This document shows positions 19,126 to 27,608 of a DNA stretch of 52,772 bases, in pieces (within the stretch, counting starts at the first letter, position 1; every line of letters starts with the position of its first letter). Position numbers and translations under genes: made by a program. Source of the DNA: Tritrichomonas foetus (lineage: Eukaryota; Parabasalia; Tritrichomonadida; Tritrichomonadidae); assembly GCA_001839685.1 (NCBI GenBank), contig MLAK01000156.1:55208-107979 (forward strand), written 5' to 3'. The notes beneath the pieces are model-generated. The model was not told the DNA's origin. It saw only the letters and a list, made by a program, of their open reading frames with translations, and made no database searches.

Positions 19126-21276
19126 TCAATGTTTCACAGGTAAAACGCCACTGGATATTGTTTTTACAACAGTACCAGAATAAAGTCCATTTTCATAAGG
19201 ATTATCTGTTTGATTAAGAAGTCTTGATGTCAATCTTGTTGATGCTGAGAGCTTATCAATTGGATAGCGTTTTTGAATCATATTTCGATAGGAAGTTCCA
19301 TTGTTTTTATACTTCATTGAATGAGAAACAATCGGTTTGGGCTGTGTATTTGGCATTTGAGGAATCGGAATTCTATGTTTATTTTTCTTTGGAAGTGTAT
19401 CATGAGGAATTATAGATGAAATAGCTAATTTAGGTATATAAGAAGGTTTTTGAGTATCTTGATCAACTAATGAAATTTTATCAGCATGCTTACTTCTAAT
19501 GTTTACAGTATTAGCGAGCTTATTGATTTTATTTTGAACAATTTCATTGAGTGAGTCATCAATATTATAATCATTTTTCTTGGCTGTTTTAGAAAATTTA
19601 TTGTTAAGATTTTCTCCATTAGCGTCATTATCTTGAAAATCAACAATTTCTTCTTCTTCCTTTTTAGAATCGTAATATTCAGAAGAATAGTACATACTTT
19701 CATCATTGTTAATGTTTTCATTATTCACCCGATTATCCAAAGTGTCACTAAAGTTTATATATTTAGTATGCCTCCTCTTTTTCCTTTTCCTTTTAGCTTC
19801 TTCTACTATACCTTCATTCGTAGTATTTTGAGTAGAACGAGAAGACTTGACATTTGAGCGGGATGAAAGGACTTTAATAAGATTTCCTTGATCATCTACA
19901 ATATTTTCATAAATTTCTTCTTCTTCCTCAATTGCTATGTCATTGATAGAAACATGGGCTTCATTCACTTCTTCTTCTTCGGTTTCTACAACTTCATTCT
20001 CGGTGTTAACAAGATTTTGAATGTTTTCTTGAATACTTTCTGGAATATTTTCTTGAATGTGGGTTTCTTTTCCTTCATTTTCTTCATCCGTATATTCTGA
20101 GTAATATGAATAATAAGAATAATCAGAATATTCATCATTTGAATTTCGTCTTCTGCGATAATATTTATGTTTTTTCATTTTCTTTCCTTTATGAGTTTTG
20201 TCGTTTTCTTCGTCACTATAATCTTCATAATCATAATTATAACTATAATCAGAATAATTATAATAATATTCACCATTTTCATCTCTAGCAGTTTTGTGTG
20301 ACCGAGTAGATTTCCTAACACTATGTCTAGTGGATTTAATTCTTGATGATCTTGGTGATCTTTCATTGTCACTGTTAAGATTTTCTTCTTCTTCTGGGTA
20401 ATATTCAGAAGACGACTCTGAATCCAATTGTTGAACAACATTTTGTTGTGCAAGCAAATATAATTGAATTTCATCTTTATTAGCGCGTATTGATTCCATC
20501 ATTTTCTTCCTATCAAATTTTCCCCTGGCATTATTTCGCATTCTTTGATTTGTTCTCGCAAAGCTACTTTTAGAAGAAGTAAAACTTCTTTTGCTTCTAG
20601 ATTTGGAGTATCTTGATCCAGATCGTGAAAGTTTAATCCTATTAACCGCTTCACATTTAACAATCCTATCATACACATCATTTAATGTTGCTGATACGGC
20701 AACTTTTTGTTTATATTCATCATTTTGGTCATTAAATTCTTCTTCATCGTAATCATATTCATGATCAGAATTTAATCCCTTTCTTCGCGATTTACTGGAT
20801 CTACTTGCATTCGACTTATTTTTCTCTTTTTCTTCAATATTTCTCATTCTGTTCATTATTGATTTAGAATCCATTCTATAAATCACCGGAAGAAATAGAG
20901 GTGTGGCTTTTTTATTGGTGTTTGCCTTCTTTTTTCTTTTCATCGATAAGTTTGCAGGATTTCTCATGCTTTGATAAAATTCATTATAATTAAAAACTTC
21001 ATCATCATCATCATCTTTTTTCCTTCTCCTTTTTCTTTTATTTGGTTGTTCTTTTTCTTCTTTTGGTTGGGTAAATTTTGCAAAACGTCGTTTCAATAAC
21101 TCCATTGCACCTTGTGGATTAAAAGCTTTTTCTTCTTCCTTATTGAAACCAGATAAAATATGATGTCCTTTAGGCATACATTTAATTACGAAATTCTTAG
21201 TTTTTGAAGGAGATTCTGGATTCCATTCACTATCTTTTAATGGCGGAGGTCGAATTGGCGGCAAAAGTTTACCCCC
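19126..21276 (-). CDS. 3' part of frameshifted gene: disordered Tyr/acidic and basic protein
   Basis: This frame is open from 21357 down to the stop at 19126-19128, but has no ATG near its beginning; the first is at 21177. It overlaps the end of the upstream frame (21237-22284) and most likely continues that protein after a -1 shift at 21276-21282, giving 716 residues here and ~1021 in all. The sequence is disordered: Lys/Arg-rich (KRKRRRKKDDDDDE), Ser/Arg-rich, and with Tyr/Asp/Glu clusters near 20225-20275 and 20085-20140 (e.g. YYNYSDYSYNYDYEDYSDEE). A calmer C-terminus follows (near 19130-19330). No domain is recognised. Confidence 0.75.
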   Translation of the reverse strand, partial: GGKLLPPIRPPPLKDSEWNPESPSKTKNFVIKCMPKGHHILSGFNKEEEKAFNPQGAMELLKRRFAKFTQPKEEKEQPNKRKRRRKKDDDDDEVFNYNEFYQSMRNPANLSMKRKKKANTNKKATPLFLPVIYRMDSKSIMNRMRNIEEKEKNKSNASRSSKSRRKGLNSDHEYDYDEEEFNDQNDEYKQKVAVSATLNDVYDRIVKCEAVNRIKLSRSGSRYSKSRSKRSFTSSKSSFARTNQRMRNNARGKFDRKKMMESIRANKDEIQLYLLAQQNVVQQLDSESSSEYYPEEEENLNSDNERSPRSSRIKSTRHSVRKSTRSHKTARDENGEYYYNYSDYSYNYDYEDYSDEENDKTHKGKKMKKHKYYRRRRNSNDEYSDYSYYSYYSEYTDEENEGKETHIQENIPESIQENIQNLVNTENEVVETEEEEVNEAHVSINDIAIEEEEEIYENIVDDQGNLIKVLSSRSNVKSSRSTQNTTNEGIVEEAKRKRKKRRHTKYINFSDTLDNRVNNENINNDESMYYSSEYYDSKKEEEEIVDFQDNDANGENLNNKFSKTAKKNDYNIDDSLNEIVQNKINKLANTVNIRSKHADKISLVDQDTQKPSYIPKLAISSIIPHDTLPKKNKHRIPIPQMPNTQPKPIVSHSMKYKNNGTSYRNMIQKRYPIDKLSASTRLTSRLLNQTDNPYENGLYSGTVVKTISSGVLPVKH

Positions 21277-22284
21277 TTTTTTTGTTTTTGATGAATATGT
21301 GGTTTTACCAAGCCTCTTGTTGGCAAAGGGACAGGAACTAAAGGTTCTTTGGGCTTTTTATGATACCAGTCCAATACAACAGAAGTTTTACACTCAGCAG
21401 CCATTAACTCTTTTTGTTGTTTTATTACAATTAGTTCACGTTTATGTGCGCGAGTATCGATATAATTATCCAACTCTTTTGCTTGCTTTTTTAGTAACAA
21501 ATCTAAATTCATTTTATATTCAGAATCAGCAATAAATTGTTGTTCAGACACTTCTTTTTTCCTTTTCTGAGCAATTTTTTCATTTAAATATTTCGCCATT
21601 TCAATGTTACCTGTAGCTTTAGATATGTCTTCATGATTGATCATATCTCTTAGCATTGGAGTTACTTTACTATATGGTCGAAGTCGATAAGATTTCCATT
21701 TAGATTCAAGATAACGAATTTCTGAAACATGTCTTCCTTCAATCGATTCTTTTTTTCTTTCAGTTTCTTCATCAAAAGTAAGTAATTGATTCATCCACCT
21801 GATGTTAGTTTTGAACAAAAAGAAAGTTCAATGCTAAAATTTTGTTTTTTTCAAAAACAAGATAAAACATTAAACATAAAAAAAAGACATACTTTGTTTG
21901 AAGATTTTGATAAAATGCTGGACCCATTATTTCAGATGTAATCTTTGATTTTGGTTTAATTCCTCTCTCTTTTAATTCTAAATGAGTATATTCTAACAAT
22001 TTTTCGGTTTCGAGGGCTTCATCATAATTCGATTTAATTCCACAATAATATGAATAGTCACGAAGGTGCCAGTAAAGTTTTTCAAGTTCACTGGTCTCAA
22101 CTGAATCAAAACTTGTGGCCCGAAGCATGGCTTCTCTGAGAAGTTTCATCGCTGGATCTTCCAAATACCCATAAACATCGATATCTCTGGGTAATTTTTT
22201 TGATTTCGATATTGGTGATGAAGTTCTAGAATAATTTCCACTCAGATTTGACGGACTATGATTCCCTGAGTAGGAATTATTCAT
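21237..22284 (-). CDS. 5' part of frameshifted gene: coiled-coil protein, two exons
   Basis: I place the start at ATG 22282-22284 (MNNSYSGNHSPSN). Exon 1 is 22284-21893, the intron 21892-21799, exon 2 begins at 21798. Splicing joins ...QNLQTK to WMNQLLTFDEETE in frame. The product has a helical region (~45-115: DPAMKLLREAMLRATSF, then YDEALETEKLLEYTHLEL, reminiscent of tetratricopeptide-like helices) and a coiled coil over ~140-270. Exon 2 runs into a stop at 21237-21239, but the wording near the end (PLVPVPLPTRG...HQKQKKG) appears to continue in the -1 frame, so the two parts are probably one protein. Family not recognised; cytoskeletal role is a guess. Confidence 0.75.
21276..21282 (-). other. 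In-frame slippery heptamer A AAA AAG at the frame junction
   Basis: On the minus strand a run of seven A and five G (21283-21272) spans the place where frame must change. The heptamer A AAA AAG is positioned in the zero frame of exon 2, exactly as at known -1 frameshift sites, and a -1 slip gives KKGGKLLPPIRPPP and a further 714 codons. A base missing from the homopolymer in the assembly would look the same. Confidence 0.55.
21799..21892 (-). other. Spliceosomal intron, 94 nt
   Basis: On the minus strand the intron starts GTATGTC and ends AACTAACATCAG. GTATGT and the fused branch/3' motif ACTAAC-A-CAG are the hallmarks of Trichomonas introns. Removing it restores the frame (phase 2, AA|G Lys) and links two coherent coiled-coil ORFs. 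Confidence 0.9.
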
Positions 22285-22615
22285 TCTTATTTTCACAATA
22301 ATATGGTTACTTTTTATTTTGTACGTTAAGTAACTTTTTTTCATCCTAAACATTTAATACACAGTCATCAAAACAAAGATAAAAGCAGAAAAATGTGTTT
22401 CGAGGAAAAATTGTAGACAGGTGTATTTTATTTAATATAAAACAAATGAAAAAACAAAAACATGATAGCAACAACATTATTATACTTAGTAGAGTGATTT
22501 GGATAGAGTTATATCAATGAATTTTATCATGATATAAAAGCTTATTTGATACAAGATATTTTCTCTAGAAAAGAGTTGTTATTGATAGAACTAATATAAA
22601 AAATGTAACTTCAAA
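22285..22615. other. Intergenic region between two minus-strand genes
   Basis: AT-rich sequence between the POP1 start side (its 3' end at 22616) and the start of the coiled-coil gene. No gene or repeat is visible; it should hold the promoter of the coiled-coil gene. Confidence 0.45.
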
Positions 22616-24463
22616 TTATGGGTAATAGTTTGCTGAGTGAACAAATGCCCACCCAAGATGGAGATATTGAGATCCTTGTTCACGAATGACCACCAAAAAT
22701 GAGTTTTTCACTGGTCTCTTCTGATTCACGAAGTTGTTTTCACTTTCGCTTTCTGGAAGGAAGTGCAAAACTGCCTGCGCCATAATAATTCCAATTCCAC
22801 GTCCTTCACCAGCCAAAAGTGAAGAATTTCCATTTAAAATAAATCCAATTGGTCTTCTCTCACCTTTAATTTCAGCTATTTGACCAACTAATTGATAATC
22901 TTCTGGGTTTGGAATATAAATTGTAGAAAATCTGGAAGGTGTTCCACGTTTTGCCATTAAAATTCCAACTTTGACGTATGATTCTGAATTATCTTGAAGA
23001 GAGATATAATAATCATCTGGGAGATTGTAGAATTGAATGTTTTTGCGCTTTCCTGGTGGTCTAGCTTCGTTTTCAGTTAATATTTCAATCATCTCTTTTG
23101 TCATTATTTGCATTCCTTCGTTAGTATCCGGTCGGTCGTATGGAAAATTAAATCTGCTTGCTTCGAGATCTATCAAACGTGAGCATTCAAGTCCGAATGT
23201 TCGAACACCTCGATGAACTAGCTTGCGAAAGACTGTATTTCCACATCCAAACGGAAGAATGAGAAGCCAGCTCGATCCGAAACCATTCATTGCGTATTGT
23301 TGCATAAGTAATACTGGAAGTGAGCCTGATGGACCTTCTGATTTCGGGAAAAGAAGTTTTGACCTTTCTTGATTGAAATCTTCTTCAGATTTAAATTCGA
23401 AGGCTCGATCTGTGAACAAAGGTGAATTTGAATATAGTTCATTTATTTTTGAATAATCAATTACGACTTTGTCTGTGGCAAGTTGTTCTTTGTGTTCATC
23501 AATGGTGCGAGGATCGTAGGCAGTATAAGAGAGAATTATTCCAGGAATGATTGCAGATGGATCAGGAAGGTTATAAATATAATCGATTAATTCTTTTGGA
23601 TTATTTTCTGTTGGGACTAAAACAGTCCTTATTGCATTTGTGGAATTTGGCCCATAAATTTCAAAGATATTTAATTCGCCATCAATCACTTCAACATCAA
23701 ACATACTTTGACTTTCTTGATCATTATTAACACCATCAGTTTGTTTTTCATTTTTTGGTTCATTGATGGTTTCAATGATGTGTTCGCGTAAAGTTGGATG
23801 GCAGATAATCCAAAGGTTGTTTTCACTTACCCAAAGCATTTCAACTGGTCCAATTGGTGCTGTTGGATACTGCATAGGCCTGAAAAGTTCGGCCGGGAAA
23901 AGCAGCCTCTGTTGTTTTTCGATTCTTGCATTTGTTCTTACAAGTTCGGCTATTTTTGCTTCTAATAAAGAATTCTCGCCTTTTACCGAAATAACAACAT
24001 TGTATGAAATGTCTCTCATTGTACAGTTTTCTTTAGTCATTTTTATCAGGTTTCGAGTTTGTTTCATGGTTGGTGCCCAAGGAATTTTCCATCCCCACAT
24101 ATCCCTCATATGAAACCGTTTTGCATGCCATAAGTGCGTCTCGAGCCACCTGTGTTCGTGGTTGCGATGAATAATCTGGTTTCTTCCGTGTTGGCGATAT
24201 TTATTTGGATCTCTTCCCTTTGGCTTATTTCGGGCTTTCGCTTCGGCAGCTCCAGCCACCTGCTCTTCGACGTTCTGTTGCATTGATTTTGGGATTTTTC
24301 GAATGTCATAACTCATGGCTCGACGCCTGAGATGCTTCGGAAGCTTCTGAAAAACTCGCTTGTGGGAAGGTCTCGTATTTTCCATTTTCTGGATCATTTT
24401 GTCTATTGATGGATCTCTTTCTTTTGCAAAGTCGACTGTTTTAATGACTGGTGTCAGCGCCAT
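22616..24463 (-). CDS. POP1: POP1, RNase P/MRP protein subunit
   Basis: 615 residues from ATG 24461-24463. The N-terminal half has the POP1 signature: LPKHLRRRAMSYDIRKIP (~40-60), then HEHRWLETHLWHAKRFHM (~102-120) and WGWKIPWAPT, followed by CTMRDISYN. The C-terminal part holds the POPLD-type segment (RGVRTFGLECSRL... near 410) and ends with GERRPIGFILNG...GEGRGIGIIMAQA. POP1 is the largest protein of RNase P and RNase MRP; it binds and shapes the RNA subunit used for tRNA 5' processing and pre-rRNA cleavage in the nucleus. Human POP1 is longer (about 1000 residues), so this is a compact version with all main blocks. It is head to head with the CEP20-like gene, 234 bp apart. Confidence 0.95.
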   Translation of the reverse strand: MALTPVIKTVDFAKERDPSIDKMIQKMENTRPSHKRVFQKLPKHLRRRAMSYDIRKIPKSMQQNVEEQVAGAAEAKARNKPKGRDPNKYRQHGRNQIIHRNHEHRWLETHLWHAKRFHMRDMWGWKIPWAPTMKQTRNLIKMTKENCTMRDISYNVVISVKGENSLLEAKIAELVRTNARIEKQQRLLFPAELFRPMQYPTAPIGPVEMLWVSENNLWIICHPTLREHIIETINEPKNEKQTDGVNNDQESQSMFDVEVIDGELNIFEIYGPNSTNAIRTVLVPTENNPKELIDYIYNLPDPSAIIPGIILSYTAYDPRTIDEHKEQLATDKVVIDYSKINELYSNSPLFTDRAFEFKSEEDFNQERSKLLFPKSEGPSGSLPVLLMQQYAMNGFGSSWLLILPFGCGNTVFRKLVHRGVRTFGLECSRLIDLEASRFNFPYDRPDTNEGMQIMTKEMIEILTENEARPPGKRKNIQFYNLPDDYYISLQDNSESYVKVGILMAKRGTPSRFSTIYIPNPEDYQLVGQIAEIKGERRPIGFILNGNSSLLAGEGRGIGIIMAQAVLHFLPESESENNFVNQKRPVKNSFLVVIREQGSQYLHLGWAFVHSANYYP

Positions 24464-24697
24464 TCCAGATGTTTGGATTTTGAATAGATACTTTTTGGTA
24501 ACTTTGATGTTTTTATTAAAAATTCTAAATATCTCGATATTATATTTACCTAAATTTATGATTATATCAAATTTAGAATTTTTATTTAATTTATATATAT
24601 GATATACCTTTATAAAGTGATTTAAATCTGCTTATTTCGAAAAGAATGGAGATTCTTTTTTCTGAGAAAGAACGTTTAAAAATAGCAGATTTTTCAA
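24464..24697. promoter_or_regulatory. Short shared promoter region of POP1 and CEP20-like genes
   Basis: Only 234 bp separate the two start codons, so both promoters must overlap here. The centre is nearly pure A/T (24520-24610). I cannot point to a clear initiator on either side. Confidence 0.5.
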
Positions 24698-25087
24698 ATG
24701 CAAGAAATGAGAAGAGACCTTAAAGACATGGAAGACGAACTAATGAAATCAATTGCATCAACGTTAGAATCACATGGATACATGCCAAGAATTCGCGCGC
24801 AGCTGAAAGTGAATACTCTCCGAAAAGCACAAGAATTAGAGTCAAACGGGTCAATATCGAATAATGGCTGCATTTCACCAAAACAGATTGATGATGATAA
24901 TGATGCTGTTATGATCGAATTGTGTCGGCAATTGTTTGAATATTGCGGTATGAAAGAAACTGCGGAAATGCTTTCACTTGAAGTCAGCAATCAACAGAAT
25001 GTTAATATTACATCGAAGTTTCCACAACTAGATGCTAAATCTGATGTTCCTGCTCTTCTGCAACTTATTTCCAAAGCAAACAAATAA
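24698..25087 (+). CDS. FOP/CEP20-like LisH protein (basal body)
   Basis: 129 residues from ATG 24698. Residues ~10-50 (MEDELMKSIASTLESHGYMPRIRAQLKVNTLRKAQ) match the N-terminal dimerisation region of the FOP/CEP20(FOR20)/OFD1 group. Residues ~68-95 (AVMIELCRQLFEYCGMKETAEML) fit the LisH motif that follows in FOP and CEP20. These small proteins act at centriolar satellites and basal bodies and are needed for basal-body docking and cilium assembly. The short length favours CEP20/FOR20 over full FOP. In a flagellated trichomonad a basal-body role is plausible. The sequence ends with a stop in the TAAA context. Confidence 0.8.
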   Translation: MQEMRRDLKDMEDELMKSIASTLESHGYMPRIRAQLKVNTLRKAQELESNGSISNNGCISPKQIDDDNDAVMIELCRQLFEYCGMKETAEMLSLEVSNQQNVNITSKFPQLDAKSDVPALLQLISKANK

Positions 25088-25835
25088 AGTGATCCTTTTT
25101 TTTGGTTTGCATGGATACAACTATGTTATCACTGACATTAATTGCATGTATAGAATTAATTCTCTAAAAAACGAAATCCAAATTATTTGAAAAAAAATAA
25201 TTATTTAATTATTTGTATCGAAATTCTTTCTCCGAAGTTTGAGTATGAGTTGGAATGATGCTATAGTTTATTTGATTCGGAATCATTTTTGAAATTCGTG
25301 ATCGATGCAATCACCAAAAAAACAAAACTCGAAATTCAATTGAATGTATTTTATATGTTTCAACTTTTAGTAAGGATATCTTATAATGCAGATAGTATCA
25401 AGATATTTACTTATAATGAAAAAACTAAAAACTTGGTAGTAAGGTTTTTATAACTTGGTAGTAGCAGACATTTATAAATGATGCTTTTTTCTCATTGTTT
25501 TTCCTTTTCTAATTTCATCTTCATTCATTAAAATTTGAGATCTTAATGGTGTAATGTTTAATCTCATTTTGCATTTTGACAAAGTCATTATCAGCTTCAA
25601 TTAATTCATTATTTATGTTTTAACGATGCTGCTTTCATTGATTAACTGCGAAGTTCTGATTATCAATTATGACCTTTCTGATTAAAACGCGAGAAACATT
25701 ATAGGGAAAATGTATTCAATGTGATTTATCAAAGAAAAAGAGAAAAATTATTTAATTGTCAAATATCGCATTTTATTTATCTTTATAAAATTGCTTACAT
25801 TACATAAAGAAACAGAAAAAACAATAGTCCAGGAG
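25088..25835. other. Intergenic region, convergent
   Basis: About 750 bp of AT-rich DNA between the 3' ends of the CEP20-like gene (+) and the small coiled-coil gene (-). A short direct repeat AACTTGGTAGTA occurs twice near 25430-25462. No coding signal is seen. Confidence 0.5.
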
Positions 25836-26285
25836 TTAGTGAGGTGTTGTCAGTTTTGCTATTTCTTGTTGAATCAATTTCTGCCTCTTTTTTTGAAAGG
25901 CCTGCTGCTCGGTTGGCTTTTTGTAGTGAATTCGAAGGACCGCGAGAAATATTTGTTCGTCTTGGTCAAGCGCTGGATCCGACCGAACAGCGTTTCTTGT
26001 ATCGGACCATTTCTGGCGCAATCTTTGACACATTTTCTTTAGTTTTTCGCGACGTGGATTTCTCCAGGAGTCCATTTTCGGTTGGACTATTTTTATTGCG
26101 TTTAAGTATGAGTTCAATATGTCTTCATAGTTTCTCATTTGTCGTCCAATATTGGCTTCGAGTTGTTCGATGCTTTTCGAAAGTTCTTCGTAACGGCTTA
26201 ATTCACTGTCAATTTGCTCGGAAAGTGACGGATCGATTTGAATGGGCGATTCTGGGACTTCCTGTGGCTCTTCAGTCTGTTCCAT
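25836..26285 (-). CDS. Small charged helical protein, unknown function
   Basis: 149 residues from ATG 26283-26285. It begins acidic (MEQTEEPQEVPESP) and continues as heptad-like helices (~20-65), then a basic stretch (NPRREKLKKMCQRLRQKW) and a C-terminal helix (KKRQKLIQQEIAKL). The opposite strand is also open (25844-26344) but starts at a non-ATG codon and reads like a shadow rich in Phe/Ser/Val, so the minus strand is preferred. A small subunit of a coiled-coil complex is possible; I do not recognise it. Confidence 0.65.
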   Translation of the reverse strand: MEQTEEPQEVPESPIQIDPSLSEQIDSELSRYEELSKSIEQLEANIGRQMRNYEDILNSYLNAIKIVQPKMDSWRNPRREKLKKMCQRLRQKWSDTRNAVRSDPALDQDEQIFLAVLRIHYKKPTEQQAFQKKRQKLIQQEIAKLTTPH

Positions 26286-27429
26286 TTATGGAAAATAATT
26301 TTTCAGAAAATTTCAAACGTCGTCAAAGAAAAATCGTGAAATAAATCTAAGTAATAGGTCATTTAATTATTTTCGGGAAACTTTTTCAATATTGCAAATT
26401 GCATTCATTGGAAAGGTAAACAAGCAGAAGCGGTTGGGGTCTGTAGCCAAATTGGGGGAATATCATTTAATGTTTAATATGAATAATTGATAATAAAGAT
26501 ATAAATCATATATTTCATTGGGCGAATTTAGAAATTATTTATTATAAGAGAAGATATTATAAAAATATTGTTATGAAGAAATTATGTAAATATAATATTT
26601 TTATTTCAAAAATTGTGAACAAATTATAAAAAAAAATGTAAATAATAATGGCTTTATTGCTCTAATGCAATATAATTTCTGAAAATTTTGGCTACTCATC
26701 AAATGAAAAAAGAATAACAATATTGTAATTTCCAAAAAATTAAAAAAGAGGTAAAATTTCTAAATTTGGTGATGTAATTATTAATCATACAATCTGAAAT
26801 TCGACTGTATCTAAAAGGGTTATCATCACAAAATACCAATAGAACAGTTTTTGGTAAGAAATCAAATACATGATATCTACATTTAAAAATTATGTTGATC
26901 AATAATATTTTTTTCATGATAAATCCAATAATATTGTTTTTCAAGACATATTCCCGGAGTTTGATGCGAGAATGGAATCTAAATCTACAGCGCTTCAATT
27001 TCATCATAATTCAGAAATTGATGTATCTTTTCATAACTAATTCAATATTTTACATAAAAATTAAAAAGAAAAATGAAAAATTGCTTTATCTCAAAAACTA
27101 CCAATTAAAAAATCTTTTCCTAATGATGATAATAAACATTAAGAACAATTAAATATAGTATTCCAATTGAGAAGGTGCAAGACCCCACAATGTGCAGAAA
27201 AAGGTGTCGGAAGTTCATTTTCTGAAAGTTTTTTAACTTTTTTGAGAAATCCTGAAGTCACATTTCATGCTTTTGATGATAATTCAAGCATATAAACTAA
27301 TATGAACAAATCTGCAATGTGAGTTCGCAATTATCACTTCAGGATCAAATTCTATAATTTCCATCGATTCGCGAATAATATGTAAATGATATAATTGTAA
27401 TAATGGGTATCAATTAAGAATTAGGTTTT

Positions 27430-27520
27430 CGAAATATGGTTATTTGATTTTGAGCAGATGCGCCAATAATAGTGTTTTTCGATTTTTTTCGTACGTTAAG
27501 CTATCTGCTTGTAGAACATT
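27430..27520 (+). pseudogene. Relic resembling exon 1/intron of the CARMIL-like gene
   Basis: The words ATATGGT, ATGCGCCAATAA, TTTT(C)GATTTTTTT, ATCTG and AACATTTTTC occur in the same order here and at 32826-32955, where they form the start, first exon and 27-nt intron of the CARMIL-like gene. No open frame survives. A decayed 5' fragment of a paralogous copy is the simplest reading. Confidence 0.4.
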
Positions 27521-27543
27521 TTTCCCATTCATTTTTCATATTT

Positions 27544-27576
27544 TATATGGTCAGTATTTGAATGATTGGTGACCAT
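27544..27576. promoter_or_regulatory. Inverted repeat ATGGTCA...TGACCAT upstream of TAF7
   Basis: TATATGGTCA at 27544-27553 and TGACCAT at 27570-27576 form 7-bp arms with a 16-bp spacer, 33 bp before the TAF7 ATG. The same word precedes two other genes in the window. Confidence 0.4.
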
Positions 27577-27608
27577 TTAAATATTGAAAATGTCGGGAAG
27601 TGAATTCA

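Larger units (their letters stand above)
26286..27608. other. Long AT-rich intergenic region with relic sequence
   Basis: About 1.3 kb between divergent genes. Open frames at 26699-27007 (-) and 26892-27152 (+) are Ile/Lys/Phe-rich and unconvincing. Near 27430-27520 there is a stretch resembling the 5' end of the CARMIL-like gene (listed separately), and near 27544-27576 an inverted repeat with TATATGGTCA. Confidence 0.5.

Noticed and set aside
25844..26344. 166-codon plus-strand ORF
   Set aside because: No ATG start and fully overlaps the better minus-strand ORF 25836-26285, whose composition is more protein-like.
26699..27152. Overlapping ORFs on both strands (102 and 86 codons)
   Set aside because: Dominated by Ile, Lys, Asn and Phe from AT-rich codons; no start context or domain.
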